From Paenibacillus oryzae (GTDB taxonomy: Bacteria > Bacillota > Bacilli > Paenibacillales > Paenibacillaceae), in NCBI RefSeq assembly GCF_001675045.1, contig NZ_LYPA01000076.1, forward strand, positions 1-64,000: a stretch of DNA of 64,000 bases, read 5' to 3'. Position numbers and translations under genes: made by a program. Below the pieces are notes generated by a model. It saw nothing but the letters and a program-made list of their open reading frames with translations, was not told the DNA's origin and searched no databases. This document shows positions 9,040 to 18,871 of this stretch, one piece after another. The stretch's first letter is position 1; each line of letters starts with the position of its first letter.

Positions 9040-10419
9040 TTAATAAAGCTTGCCTTGTCTGAACAAAACGGAAGATAGCTTCATGACGGCATGGATGTAG
9101 CAATTTTGCCTGAGCGTCTGGCTTTCGCCAAAATAAGCAGGAAGTATGCCCTTCATCGTATGCTGCATTTTGTCATAAAGCAGCTTGAAGATTTGCTCCT
9201 CGCTGTAAAACTGCGTTTCCCGGCCTTGCAGCCATTCAAAATAAGAAACGATAACGCCGCCGGCATTAGCCAAAATGTCGGGAATAACGATAGTTCCCTT
9301 GGCAGCCAGCTTTTCATCCGCGTTGCCCGTGATCGGGGCATTGGCGCCTTCCACAATGATGGACGCTTTAACGTCATCCACATTGGAATCATGAATTTGA
9401 CCCTCCAGTGCGGCCAAAACAAGCACATCAACGTTAAGCAGCAGCACAGCGCTGCGATCCTTCAGCTCGGCTTTGATGCCGGATTCCGCAAGCTGCTCCT
9501 CGTTTGAAGGGAGATCGCCGGAATTGCCGGACGCATAAGCCAGCAAGGACGGAATATCTAGTCCCTCCTCATTATAAAGAGTAACATTGCGATCGCTGAC
9601 TGCTACGATTTTGTTGCGCAGCATGGAGCATTTGTAAGCTTCAAGCGCCGCGATGGAGCCGACATTACCGAAGCCCTGCACCGCTATGGTCAGCGGTTTG
9701 TCGCCAAGTGCAAGCGCGGTTTGTGCAAAAGGGCTGCTGCTGGCTGAAAGCCAGCCGCTATGCTCCTTGAGGAAATCATGCAGCAGATAGCGCAGGGTGA
9801 AATAAACGCCTTTGCCTGTCGCCTCCCGTCTGCCAAGCGAACCGCCGCTAATCAGGCTTTTCCCGGTAAAGCTGCCAAGGTAAGGCTGTCCGGGATGGAT
9901 GCTTTTGAACTCGGCCATCATCCAGTCCATTTCGCGGTCGCCCGTGCCCATATCGGGGGCGGGAATATCTTTATCGGGGCCTAGCACATCGCTAAAATAT
10001 TGCACATATTTTTTGCAGATAAGATAAAGCTCGCGCTCCGAGAAGTCGCGGGGCGTAATGGCGACGCCGCCTTTGCCGCCGCCAAACGGCACCTCGTGCA
10101 AGGCGTTTTTGAGCGTCATCAGCGCAGCGAGATTGGTCACTTCATCTTCATTGACGGTTTCATGGAAGCGGATGCCGCCTTTGTAGGGCCCCAGCGCGTC
10201 ATTGTGCTGAATGCGGAAGGCGGGAATGCGAACCACGTTTCCGCTATCAAGCGGAATACGCAGAAAAGCTTTATGTACCTTGTTTGGCGTGGACAAAATA
10301 GCGGTCAGAGATTGAAAGGCCTGCTCGCGTCGTTGTCCTTGAAGGTGAGGAAGAAAGGTTGAATTGCCAAGCAATGCTTCTAGTGATTGTTGTACGATAG
10401 CGCCTGTATGTCTTTCCAT
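9040..10419 (-). CDS. Glu/Leu/Phe/Val dehydrogenase (NAD(P)-dependent glutamate dehydrogenase-like)
   Basis: An amino-acid dehydrogenase of 459 aa, the size of hexameric glutamate dehydrogenases. The substrate loop VPFGGGKGGVAITP contains the conserved lysine, PDMGTGDREMDWM follows, and the Rossmann domain starts at IAVQGFGNVGSIAA. The ATG at 10419 is chosen because AAAGGAGG lies 8 nt before it; the longer frame from 10458 has no such site. It catalyses reversible oxidative deamination linking amino acids to 2-oxoacids. Whether glutamate or a branched-chain amino acid is preferred cannot be settled here. Confidence 0.92.
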   Translation of the reverse strand: MERHTGAIVQQSLEALLGNSTFLPHLQGQRREQAFQSLTAILSTPNKVHKAFLRIPLDSGNVVRIPAFRIQHNDALGPYKGGIRFHETVNEDEVTNLAALMTLKNALHEVPFGGGKGGVAITPRDFSERELYLICKKYVQYFSDVLGPDKDIPAPDMGTGDREMDWMMAEFKSIHPGQPYLGSFTGKSLISGGSLGRREATGKGVYFTLRYLLHDFLKEHSGWLSASSSPFAQTALALGDKPLTIAVQGFGNVGSIAALEAYKCSMLRNKIVAVSDRNVTLYNEEGLDIPSLLAYASGNSGDLPSNEEQLAESGIKAELKDRSAVLLLNVDVLVLAALEGQIHDSNVDDVKASIIVEGANAPITGNADEKLAAKGTIVIPDILANAGGVIVSYFEWLQGRETQFYSEEQIFKLLYDKMQHTMKGILPAYFGESQTLRQNCYIHAVMKLSSVLFRQGKLY

Positions 10420-10585
10420 GGAAAAGGCCTCCTTTATCGCTTTTGATGATTGTAACATAGTTGCCCCTGTCTTAAAAATCGTTCATACTGTCAGTGCGGA
10501 ACGGTTGCCTATAGCTTGACCGCACAGCGGCCTGATATGGCCGTTAATTACTGACTTTTACATAATGGAAACAGGGGGTATAGAC

Positions 10586-12085
10586 ATGCAGGCAAGACTA
10601 AAGTGGCCAGGTGGCCTGACCCAAAACGCAACAGGCAAAAATGCCGGGCGTCTGGGAGCTACAGCAGCTGCAAAGGATTTGGGAGGCAGGCTTTTGCTGC
10701 TTTGTATCGTTTTATTGACGGCGGCCGCGCTGCTTGGCGGCATGCCTGATAAGGCGTTGGCCTCAAGCGTGAGCGCCGGCGCGGGGGTACAATTATCAGC
10801 CGCGCCGCCAGCCCCGGCGCTGGAGACTTATGCGGCGCTGCATAATCACAATCAGTCAGGCAAGCCGGGAGCTGAGAGCCCTTCGCTTGGCTCATTGGCC
10901 GTTTCGGCGGCATTAATTGTTTCCCGCGCCGCCTTTTATTTTTCGACTCTGCTGGCCGCCGGGTTGCCGTTTTTGATGATCCTGTTCAAGCGAGGCGATG
11001 AGCAGCAGCCGTTGCTCCGTCGTCTCGACAGTCTGCGCCAAACCTCGATTAAAGCTTTGCTGCTGGCAACATTGACTTATATTTTTCTTCATTCCATCAC
11101 CATAGCGCAAAGCGTCGGAGGCGGGGATAGCTGGCTTCGCGTTTTTACGGAAACATCGCTGGGGAAGGTATGGATCGCACAGCTTGTTTTGGCTTTATTG
11201 GGCTTTTTCGCGCTGTCTCTCGCAATTCCGGGCAGAATCGTATGGGCTGCCGGGTTGCTTGTTACAGAAAGCTTGAATGGACATGCTGCGGCGGCGGAGC
11301 TTAAAACCGGTGCTATTGGCTTCGATTTTGTTCACTTGCTGTGCTCGTCTCTATGGGCGAGCGGCGTCATTGCGCTGCTGGTGCTTTGGCGAAAAGAGCG
11401 CAAGGAAACGGGGCATTTTGCAGAGCGTTTTGCAGGCATAGCCTGGTTAACAATCCTGCTGCTCGTCGTTAGCGGCATCGGCATGATTATTCTGCTGGCG
11501 CCGTCCTGGCACTATTTGCTTTATACGTCCTGGGGGCAATGGCTAATCGGGAAGGCCTGTCTCGTTGTTGCGGTGGCGGCAACGGGGTATGCTCTTCGGC
11601 GCAGAGCTAAGGCGCGTTTGATGCCGCGAGGCTCCCTTTTGAAGCTGGACGGACTTCTGATGGCTTCCATTATTGCAATTGCAAGCTTATTTACCTTTAT
11701 TGGTCCTGCGTCATCCGGGGAGCCGTACAAGCATCACCAGATGGGCGAAAGCTTTCATTATACGCTGGAGGTAACGCCGAATGCGGCTGGTCCCAACAAG
11801 GCGGAGCTCATTGTATGGCTGCCGGAGGCTGACGGCAAGCCGCAGGAAATTTCGTTGACGTTTCAAGCCGGACGTTATTCCGGCGGCAAGGCTGTGACGG
11901 CCAAGCTTAAGGAGCTGCCTGCTCCGGCATCCCATCTTGAATTTCCTGGCTTCACCGCTTTTTATTACGAGAGCGAAGGCTTTGTGCTTCCTGTTCCGAC
12001 GGGTTGGAGCGCTTCGTTGGAGGTGCTGACATTAGAGGGGGAAAGGATTCAGAGAAGCGCCGACCTGGACAACAATGAACAATAG
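10586..12085 (+). CDS. CopD-family copper resistance membrane protein with C-terminal extracytoplasmic domain
   Basis: A polytopic membrane protein of 499 aa. An N-terminal hydrophobic segment (LLLLCIVLLTAAALLGG) ends in an ALASS-like signal site. A linker and eight or so helices matching the CopD family follow (about residues 100-380). A C-terminal 115-residue domain after THE last helix contains HHQMGESFHYTLEV and beta strands, reminiscent of FixH/YtkA-like domains. CopD proteins move copper across the membrane, usually with a CopC partner that is absent here. ATG 10586 follows AGGGGG; ATG 10565 is an alternative. The stop abuts the next gene's start. Confidence 0.82.
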   Translation: MQARLKWPGGLTQNATGKNAGRLGATAAAKDLGGRLLLLCIVLLTAAALLGGMPDKALASSVSAGAGVQLSAAPPAPALETYAALHNHNQSGKPGAESPSLGSLAVSAALIVSRAAFYFSTLLAAGLPFLMILFKRGDEQQPLLRRLDSLRQTSIKALLLATLTYIFLHSITIAQSVGGGDSWLRVFTETSLGKVWIAQLVLALLGFFALSLAIPGRIVWAAGLLVTESLNGHAAAAELKTGAIGFDFVHLLCSSLWASGVIALLVLWRKERKETGHFAERFAGIAWLTILLLVVSGIGMIILLAPSWHYLLYTSWGQWLIGKACLVVAVAATGYALRRRAKARLMPRGSLLKLDGLLMASIIAIASLFTFIGPASSGEPYKHHQMGESFHYTLEVTPNAAGPNKAELIVWLPEADGKPQEISLTFQAGRYSGGKAVTAKLKELPAPASHLEFPGFTAFYYESEGFVLPVPTGWSASLEVLTLEGERIQRSADLDNNEQ

Positions 12086-13720
12086 ATGACTTTAAGAGAT
12101 GACTTTAAGGAGCGGGAGCTTGTGTATGTGTGCAATGACTTGCGGGATGTGCTTATTCAGAATGGTGAAAGCCTTCCGCGCCAAAAAACAAGCTCGCATC
12201 TCCTGCTGCTGGCGGCAGGAGGAAAAGGCACTCTGAGAGCAGGCGGCCATAGCTATGCTGTCGATGAAGGCCGTATGTTTTTGCTGGGCATTGGAGAGTG
12301 GTTTGAGATTGAGTCCCGGCATGGCGGCGGCTGTCGGCTTCTGCTGCTCGACTTCGACGAATTGGAGAGTATGCCTTCCTGGGAGACGGAGCGCCGATTT
12401 CGCAAAATAACGGGCCGGTTTCCTCAATACGGCGAGCTTCAAGGCAAAGAAGTCCGGGAATTATATGATACGATGCTCCGGCTCAAAGAAGCTGCCGATC
12501 AGGCGCATGCCTCAAGCGGAAACCGCCAGGGCATTTTGTTCCAGCAGCTTGTGGGACAGCTTTTGACTGCCGGGGAGTCGGAGCGGCCTCTTTCGTCATT
12601 GGAGGATATCGAACGCACGATAGCCTATATGGAGGAGCACTTTCATGAAAATCTGGAGCGGGATAAGCTGGCGGCCATTGCGGGACTAAGTCCCTGGTAT
12701 TATTCCGGTCTGTTCAAAAGAATCAAGGGCTGCTCGCCGATTGCCTATTTGAATGAAATCAGGCTTCGCCATGCCAAAAAACGGCTTCTGGACCCTCGCG
12801 CCTCCATCGGGGAGGTGGCCCGGAGCTGCGGATATGGGGATGAGTCGTATTTTCGCCGTAAATTTAAAGCGGAAACCGGGGTTACTCCCGGCGCATTCAG
12901 CCGCAAAAGCCATGAACGGATAGCTGTGTTATCCAACCCGTACACAGCTCATTTGCTGGCATTAGGGATTAAGCCGCTTGCGGCTCCCGTCGAAAAGGGA
13001 AGAGAGCTGTACCGCGAAACTTATTACAGCTCGGTCCCGGTGCATCTGGGCAGAAGCTGTCTGGAGCACGGGGAAACGGAGTTTTCCATATGGCACACCA
13101 ATTACAAGCTGCTGGCTGCAGCAGGTCCAAGCTATATTTTGTGCGATGATGGTCTGCTTCAAATGCAATACGGCCTGGATTTGAACCATATTGCTCCTTG
13201 CGGCAGCGTGCCTTGGCTAGAACTCAATTGGCGATCGCACCTGCGGCATATTGCCTCCTTGCTTCGGCTTGAGGAGCGGGCGGAAAGCTGGCTGGAGAGG
13301 TATGAAGCTAAAGCGGCAGCAGCGCGCATTCAGCTTGAAGCGGCAATCGGGACGCAATCACTCATGCTGCTGCGGGTTGCCAAGGATCAGCTATCGGTAT
13401 TTGGCAGGCGTAATGTTGGCGCTGTTCTCTATGACGATCTTGGTTTGACCTGTCCTTATGAGTGGAATGACATTCAAGTGGAGCAGGTTGTCGATATGGA
13501 TTTTGTCAGCGCCTGTAATCCGGCATATTTGCTGCTTGCTTCGGATACCGATGCAGAATCCATTGACTGCTTGAAGCAGCTGGCCGCAAGCGACAAATGG
13601 CGCTGCCTTCAGGCTGTTGCAAACAGCCGTATAGTGCACGTCGAACCATCGCCATGGCTGGAATACAGTCCGCTTGCCCACGATTTGATAATAGATAAAC
13701 TGCTTGGCTGGCTAACCTGA
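12086..13720 (+). CDS. AraC-family regulator with siderophore-binding domain (Btr-like)
   Basis: A 544-aa fusion. Residues 1-150 are a cupin-like segment. Residues about 175-275 form a two-helix-turn-helix AraC domain (LAAIAGLSPWYYSGLFKRIK, then VARSCGYGDESYFRRKFKAE). Residues about 280-544 are a substrate-binding domain of the ferric-siderophore (FhuD/BtuF) type. Bacillus Btr has this layout and activates siderophore uptake when ferric bacillibactin binds. The Fur-boxed binding-protein gene directly downstream is the likely target. The ATG abuts the upstream stop without a good ribosome site; GTG 12122, 8 nt after AAGGAG, is a credible alternative. Confidence 0.88.
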   Translation: MTLRDDFKERELVYVCNDLRDVLIQNGESLPRQKTSSHLLLLAAGGKGTLRAGGHSYAVDEGRMFLLGIGEWFEIESRHGGGCRLLLLDFDELESMPSWETERRFRKITGRFPQYGELQGKEVRELYDTMLRLKEAADQAHASSGNRQGILFQQLVGQLLTAGESERPLSSLEDIERTIAYMEEHFHENLERDKLAAIAGLSPWYYSGLFKRIKGCSPIAYLNEIRLRHAKKRLLDPRASIGEVARSCGYGDESYFRRKFKAETGVTPGAFSRKSHERIAVLSNPYTAHLLALGIKPLAAPVEKGRELYRETYYSSVPVHLGRSCLEHGETEFSIWHTNYKLLAAAGPSYILCDDGLLQMQYGLDLNHIAPCGSVPWLELNWRSHLRHIASLLRLEERAESWLERYEAKAAAARIQLEAAIGTQSLMLLRVAKDQLSVFGRRNVGAVLYDDLGLTCPYEWNDIQVEQVVDMDFVSACNPAYLLLASDTDAESIDCLKQLAASDKWRCLQAVANSRIVHVEPSPWLEYSPLAHDLIIDKLLGWLT

Positions 13721-13803
13721 TAGGACATCTATAAATGTTCTCCAGCGCACAAAAAACATCTCCAATACCGCACAGAAGTGCATAGAAAGGGGCGGATGAT
13801 CAT

Positions 13804-13830
13804 GTTATCATTCCATTGAGAATGATAATT
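13804..13830. promoter_or_regulatory. Fur box
   Basis: TTATCATTC-n6-GAATGATAA, an inverted repeat matching the Fur core TGATAAT/ATTATCA, about 25 bp before the siderophore-binding protein gene. Iron-dependent repression is expected. Confidence 0.8.
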
Positions 13831-13852
13831 AATTACAATCAGGAGGGGCATC

Positions 13853-14893
13853 ATGGCAGTTGCAAGGCAATTTAAAAGTATAATCGGGGTTATTTTGATC
13901 GCGCTGCTTCTTTCGGCATGTGCTTCTGGCGTGAAGGACAATACAAGCGGACAAAACGGAGACTCCGGCGGGCAAAATACAGCGGCAGACCTTAATGCCG
14001 CCAAATCGTCGAATGAGAAAACGGGAGACGCTGCTGAACAAACAGGCGAGGCGGCGGCATATCCACGGACATTTCAGCATGTCTACGGCGTAACTACGCT
14101 TGAGCAGCCGCCGGTTAGGATTTATGCGCCTTATCTGGAGGACGCGCTTCTGACGCTGGGTGTTACGCCTGTGTTGAAATGGTCGGTGGGCGAGCTGTTG
14201 CAGGATTATTTGGAGCCGCAATTAAAGGATGTTCCAAAGATTGATTTTGCAGGCGGGCCGGATGCGGAAACCATTCTCGCATCGGAGCCGGATCTGATTA
14301 TACTCTACAGCAGCGACATGGCAGCTGAAGGAAGATATGAGCAATATTCAAAAATAGCTCCAACCTTTGTGTTCGATAATGCGGCGGGCAATTGGGAGGA
14401 TACGCTTCAGACACTGGGCGATATTCTGGACCGCAAGAAAGAGGCAGCAGACGGAGCAAAGCAATACGCTGATCTGGTAGCAGAAGCAAAAGAGAAGCTT
14501 GGGCCACTTGCGGACGGCAAAACCTTTGCGGTTGTCCGCATGAGACAAAAGGAGCTTTTGCTGATGGACGGCGTTTATTTCAGCGGCTTGACGCTTTATC
14601 GCGATTTGGGGCTGACGCCTCATCCCATGGTCAAGGAGCTGTCCTGGGAAGGGCATGTGTCCCTGTCGCTAGAGAAGCTGCCTGACCTTGATGCCGACTA
14701 TATTTTCTATATGATTCAGGGCAGAGATTCGCAGGCGGCGGCGGAGGAGCTGATGAACAGCTTTGCCTGGCAATCGCTTCCCGCCGTTAAAGCCGGTCAT
14801 GCTTACCAGGTGCAGACGGGACATTGGCTGGCTACAGGGGCTATCGCAAACGCCAAACAAATCAATGATGTCCTAAATGACATCAAAGATTAA
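13853..14893 (+). CDS. Iron-siderophore ABC transporter substrate-binding lipoprotein
   Basis: A 346-aa exported lipoprotein: the N-terminal signal ends in the lipobox LSAC (Cys about residue 23). A Gly/Asn/Gln-rich linker follows, then a two-lobed FhuD/BtuF-type fold starting near YGVTTLEQPPVRI, with the typical ASEPDLIILYS motif. It binds ferric siderophore outside the cell and delivers it to a permease. No permease or ATPase is nearby, so it must use one encoded elsewhere. A Fur box precedes it and the Btr-like regulator lies upstream. The start follows AGGAGGGG. Confidence 0.9.
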   Translation: MAVARQFKSIIGVILIALLLSACASGVKDNTSGQNGDSGGQNTAADLNAAKSSNEKTGDAAEQTGEAAAYPRTFQHVYGVTTLEQPPVRIYAPYLEDALLTLGVTPVLKWSVGELLQDYLEPQLKDVPKIDFAGGPDAETILASEPDLIILYSSDMAAEGRYEQYSKIAPTFVFDNAAGNWEDTLQTLGDILDRKKEAADGAKQYADLVAEAKEKLGPLADGKTFAVVRMRQKELLLMDGVYFSGLTLYRDLGLTPHPMVKELSWEGHVSLSLEKLPDLDADYIFYMIQGRDSQAAAEELMNSFAWQSLPAVKAGHAYQVQTGHWLATGAIANAKQINDVLNDIKD

Positions 14894-14901
14894 CCGATGC
14901 C

Positions 14902-14930
14902 TTGCAAGCGGTCATGTTTTTGCATATAAT
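14902..14930 (+). promoter_or_regulatory. Sigma-A promoter of pheST
   Basis: TTGCAA (14902-14907), a 17-bp spacer, and a consensus TATAAT (14925-14930). Transcription should start near 14937, just before the T-box leader. Confidence 0.85.
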
Positions 14931-14936
14931 AGTGGG

Positions 14937-15230
14937 TATTATGTAGCTTTATAGCTGACATGCAGTGATGGAGAAGAGTAGCCAGTGCTTTTGCACAGGG
15001 AGGGATTGCCGCAGATTGAGAGCATTCCCGCAGAATCAGGCTGGTGAAGTTCGCTCCGGAGCATGCTCCTGAAACGCCGCTGTACGGGCGCGGTAGGGAA
15101 GTACGGCTGCCTCCGTTATCGGGCCTTTGAGAACAGCTTGTCTGGTATTAGTCCGGCCTGCTGTTGAAATCAGGGTGGTACCACGGTTCTTCCGTCCCTA
15201 TCGGGGAGGAAGGACCTTTTTTGTTTTTTT
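14937..15230 (+). promoter_or_regulatory. T-box riboswitch (tRNA-Phe) before pheST
   Basis: A T-box leader. The conserved AGGGTGGTACCACGG lies at 15172-15186. The likely specifier TTC (15050-15052, in GGTGAAGTTCGC) is a Phe codon and fits the downstream genes. The terminator stem (GGTTCTTCCGTCCC with GGGGAGGAAGGACC, 15185-15216) is followed by T-rich sequence to 15230. Uncharged tRNA-Phe would stabilise the antiterminator and allow transcription of pheS and pheT. Confidence 0.93.
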
Positions 15231-15258
15231 ATTTAAGTGAAAAATGGAGGCGTTCAGG

Positions 15259-16293
15259 ATGAAGGAAAGGCTGGAGGAGCTGCGCGGCGAAGCGCTGCGC
15301 GAGCTTCAGGAAGTGGAATCGCAAGGCGCGCTTAACGATTTGCGCGTCAAATATTTGGGTAAAAAGGGAGCGCTGACGGAGATTCTTCGCGGCATGGGCT
15401 CGCTTAGCGCTGAGGAGCGTCCTGTCATCGGCGGTGTAGCCAACGATGTGCGCGCCGCAATTGAAGCGGTAATTGAAGAAAAGCAGGTTGCTTTTCAGGA
15501 GGCGGAAACGAACCGCAGACTGGCGGCTGAAACGCTAGACGTCTCTCTTCCCGGCAGAGCGCTGCCAACAGGCGCTATTCATCCTCTAAACAAGGTAGCT
15601 CAAGAGATCGAAGACGTGTTTGTAGGTCTTGGTTACAGCATTGCTGAAGGTCCTGAGGTGGAAAGCGATTATTATAATTTTGAAGCGCTGAATCTGCCTA
15701 AAAACCATCCCGCGCGCGATATGCAGGATTCCTTCTATGTAACGGAGGACATTCTGATGCGTACCCATACGTCGCCGGTACAGGTTCGCACCATGCAGGC
15801 CAAAAAAGGCGAAGCGCCAATCAAGGTTATTTGCCCCGGCAAGGTGTACAGAAGAGACGACGACGATGCGACCCACTCCTTCCAGTTCAACCAGATTGAA
15901 GGGCTTGTCGTTGGCAAGGGCATTCGCATGAGCGACCTGAAGGGAACATTATTGCAGTTTGTGCAGCAAATGTTTGGCTCCCAGGCGCAAATTCGCCTGC
16001 GTCCAAGCTTCTTCCCGTTTACGGAGCCAAGCGCCGAGGTTGACGTTACGTGCGTGCAATGCGGCGGACACGGCTGCCGGATGTGCAAAGGCACAGGCTG
16101 GCTGGAAATTCTCGGCTGCGGCATGGTGCATCCTCGCGTTTTGGAAATGGGCGGTTACGACCCCGAGGAGGTTACCGGCTTTGCGTTTGGTATGGGGGTT
16201 GAGCGTATTGCCCTGCTGAAATACGGCATCGACGATATCCGCCATTTTTACAGCAACGATCTGAGGTTCCTTGGCCAATTCGCGAGAATGTGA
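15259..16293 (+). CDS. pheS: Phenylalanyl-tRNA synthetase alpha subunit
   Basis: Catalytic subunit of the tetrameric Phe-tRNA ligase, 344 aa, the same length as B. subtilis PheS. An N-terminal coiled-coil tRNA-binding arm (residues 1-85) precedes the class II core, with motif 2 around KVYRRDDDDATHSFQFNQIEG and motif 3 GMGVERIALLKYGIDDIRHF. ATG 15259 is chosen because GGAGG at 15246-15250 lies 8 nt before it; the in-frame ATG at 15244 lacks a site. Forms an operon with pheT under T-box control. Confidence 0.97.
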   Translation: MKERLEELRGEALRELQEVESQGALNDLRVKYLGKKGALTEILRGMGSLSAEERPVIGGVANDVRAAIEAVIEEKQVAFQEAETNRRLAAETLDVSLPGRALPTGAIHPLNKVAQEIEDVFVGLGYSIAEGPEVESDYYNFEALNLPKNHPARDMQDSFYVTEDILMRTHTSPVQVRTMQAKKGEAPIKVICPGKVYRRDDDDATHSFQFNQIEGLVVGKGIRMSDLKGTLLQFVQQMFGSQAQIRLRPSFFPFTEPSAEVDVTCVQCGGHGCRMCKGTGWLEILGCGMVHPRVLEMGGYDPEEVTGFAFGMGVERIALLKYGIDDIRHFYSNDLRFLGQFARM

Positions 16294-16317
16294 CGAGAAG
16301 AGAAGGGAAGAGGACAA

Positions 16318-18759
16318 ATGAAAGTATCCTATCAATGGCTTAACGAATATATATCGCTTGAAGGTCTGCCGGCAGAAGAGCTTGCGGAAAAAATGACGCG
16401 CGGCGGCATCGAAATCGACGGCGTTGAACAGCTCAATAAAGGAGTTAGCGGCGTAGTTGTCGGCTACGTCAAGTCCAAGGAGCGTCATCCCGATGCGGAC
16501 AAGCTGAACGTCTGCAAGGTGGACGTTGGGACTGGTGAAGAGCTGCAAATCGTGTGCGGCGCCAAAAACGTGGATGCCGGCCAGCTCGTTCCGGTAGCTG
16601 TAATCGGCGCTGTTCTGCCAGGCGACTTCAAGATCAAGCGGGCCAAGCTGCGCGGCGTGGAGTCACAAGGCATGATTTGCTCCGCCAAGGAGCTGGGGCT
16701 TAACGACAAGCTGTTGCCCAAGGAGCAGCAGGAAGGCATTTTGGTGCTGCCAACGGGTACGGCGATTGGTGCGCCGATTGGCGAGGTGCTGGGCCTTGAC
16801 GATGAGGTGCTAGAGCTGGACTTGACGCCTAACCGATCGGATTGCCTCAGCATGCTGGGAGCAGCCTACGAGGTTGCGGCCTTGACGGGACGCGATGTCA
16901 AGCTGCCTAACAATTCCGTCCTGCACGCGGCAATTAAAACGGAGGATTATGTGTCTGTCGATGTGCAGGCAACCGGCCAATGCCATCATTATTCCGCCCG
17001 TTACATCAAAGGGGTAAAAATCGGAGAATCGCCGCTTTGGCTGAAAAACCGGCTCATGGCTGCGGGAATCCGCCCGATCAATAATGTTGTGGACGTAACC
17101 AACTACGTTATGCTTGAATACGGTCAACCGCTGCATGCGTTTGACGCGGACAAAATCCCTGGCGGCAAAATCGTGGTCCGGCCGGCGCGCGAAGGTGAAA
17201 CGCTGGTTACGCTGGACGAGCAAGAGCGCCGTCTGGAGCCGCATATGCTGGTCATCGCAGACGGGAATGCCCCGATTGCGTTGGCAGGCGTGATGGGTGG
17301 AGCAAGCACCGAGGTAACCGGAGATACGGTAAACCTGATTCTGGAATCGGCATATTTTGATGGCGGCGTTGTTCGCAAAACGTCCCGTCAGCTCGGCCTT
17401 CGTTCGGAATCCAGCATTCGCTTCGAAAAAGAAGTGGATCATGCGGCTGTTGTTCCTGCGCTGAATCGCGCAGCGTCGCTTATTGCGGAGCTGGCAAACG
17501 GCTTGGTGGCTGAAGGCGTGGTGGAATCCTTCACACGCGAACCAAAGCCTGCTGCCATTCATGTATCGCTGGACCGCATTAACGATTATTTGGGTACCTC
17601 ATTGTCCAGTCTTGAGGTTCGCACCATTTTGGCTCGACTTCAATTCCCGTACGAGATGGACACCAATGATGTCTTTACGATAACAGTACCCACACGACGC
17701 GGCGAAATTACAAGAGATGTTGACATCATTGAAGAGGTAGCCCGCCTTCATGGCTATGACAATATTCCAACGACTCTGATTCACGGAGACGCGATTCCGG
17801 GCGCCTTGACCAAGCCGCAGGCCATCCGCCGCGAGCTTCGCAAACGTCTTGCGGATTCCGGCTTGTACGAGGTGGTCAGCTATTCCTTCACCAGTCCGGC
17901 CCGCACGGCGCTGTTCCCGGTACTGACAGGAGACGCCAAGCATGTCAAGCTGTCAATGCCGATGAGCGAGGATCGCAGCGTATTGCGCACCACGCTCATC
18001 GCACAATTGCTGGAAACGGCGATTTATAACCGCAATCGCAGAAATGAAACATCGGCTTTATTCGAGATCGGCAGCGTCTTCCATACCCGGGAGGAGACGT
18101 TAACCAAGCTTCCTCAAGAGAAGCACCGGTTTGCAGCGCTTTTGACGGGCAACCGCAAGGAAAAAGCATGGAATGAAGCGCCTGCCGCCTATGACTTTTT
18201 TGATGCAAAAGGGATTGTCGAAACACTTCTGTCTGTGCTTGGCCTATCGTCCAAAGTATCCTATGCTGCCGCCAATCCGGAGCATTTCCATCCTGGCCGC
18301 ACGGCAGCCGTGACGCTTGAGACAGCCGACGGCCCTGTGGTTATTGGTTATGTTGGCCAGCTGCATCCTGCAAAGCAGGTGGAGTGGGACCTGGCCGACA
18401 CCTATCTGGTCGAGCTGGAGCTTGCGCCAATCTATGAGCTTGCCGACGACCATCTGGTTTACAAGCCGCTTCCTCGCTTCCCGGCTATTGAACGGGATAT
18501 CGCTGTTGTTGTCGACAGTGCCGTTCCTGCGGCCGGTTTGACGGCAGTTGCGCGGGAAAAAGCGGGCGAGCTGCTGGAGTCGGTTTCCGTATTTGACGTA
18601 TATACGGGAGAACGGCTTGGAGAGGGCAAAAAAAGCGTTGCCATGTCGCTCCTGTACCGCCATGCGGAACGTACGCTGACGGATGAAGAAGTAACTAGCC
18701 TGCACGCCGAAGTTGTCCAGCAATTGGAACAATCTTTTGGCGCTGAATTGCGCAAGTAG
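16318..18759 (+). CDS. pheT: Phenylalanyl-tRNA synthetase beta subunit
   Basis: The 813-aa beta subunit. The N-terminal EMAP/OB tRNA-binding domain spans about residues 40-150, the B3/B4 editing domain follows (including the LEYGQPLHAFDADKI region), then B5 and the catalytic-like module, and a C-terminal ferredoxin-like anticodon-binding domain from about residue 715 (YKPLPRFPAIERDIAVVVD). It completes the tetramer with PheS and edits Tyr-tRNA-Phe. It starts 24 nt after pheS with GAAGGGAAGAGG before the ATG and ends at a clear terminator. Confidence 0.97.
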   Translation: MKVSYQWLNEYISLEGLPAEELAEKMTRGGIEIDGVEQLNKGVSGVVVGYVKSKERHPDADKLNVCKVDVGTGEELQIVCGAKNVDAGQLVPVAVIGAVLPGDFKIKRAKLRGVESQGMICSAKELGLNDKLLPKEQQEGILVLPTGTAIGAPIGEVLGLDDEVLELDLTPNRSDCLSMLGAAYEVAALTGRDVKLPNNSVLHAAIKTEDYVSVDVQATGQCHHYSARYIKGVKIGESPLWLKNRLMAAGIRPINNVVDVTNYVMLEYGQPLHAFDADKIPGGKIVVRPAREGETLVTLDEQERRLEPHMLVIADGNAPIALAGVMGGASTEVTGDTVNLILESAYFDGGVVRKTSRQLGLRSESSIRFEKEVDHAAVVPALNRAASLIAELANGLVAEGVVESFTREPKPAAIHVSLDRINDYLGTSLSSLEVRTILARLQFPYEMDTNDVFTITVPTRRGEITRDVDIIEEVARLHGYDNIPTTLIHGDAIPGALTKPQAIRRELRKRLADSGLYEVVSYSFTSPARTALFPVLTGDAKHVKLSMPMSEDRSVLRTTLIAQLLETAIYNRNRRNETSALFEIGSVFHTREETLTKLPQEKHRFAALLTGNRKEKAWNEAPAAYDFFDAKGIVETLLSVLGLSSKVSYAAANPEHFHPGRTAAVTLETADGPVVIGYVGQLHPAKQVEWDLADTYLVELELAPIYELADDHLVYKPLPRFPAIERDIAVVVDSAVPAAGLTAVAREKAGELLESVSVFDVYTGERLGEGKKSVAMSLLYRHAERTLTDEEVTSLHAEVVQQLEQSFGAELRK

Positions 18760-18773
18760 GCAGGAAACCAGGC

Positions 18774-18820
18774 AAGCCGCATCGAATTAGTTCTTAGGTG
18801 AACGTCGATGCGGCTTTTTT
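18774..18820 (+). terminator. pheST terminator
   Basis: AAGCCGCATCGA pairs with TCGATGCGGCTT and is followed by a T run, 15 bp after the pheT stop. Confidence 0.9.
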
Positions 18821-18871
18821 ATGCTGCAGGTTTTGGCGGTATCAGCCAAATGATAGGGGGATACGACACAC

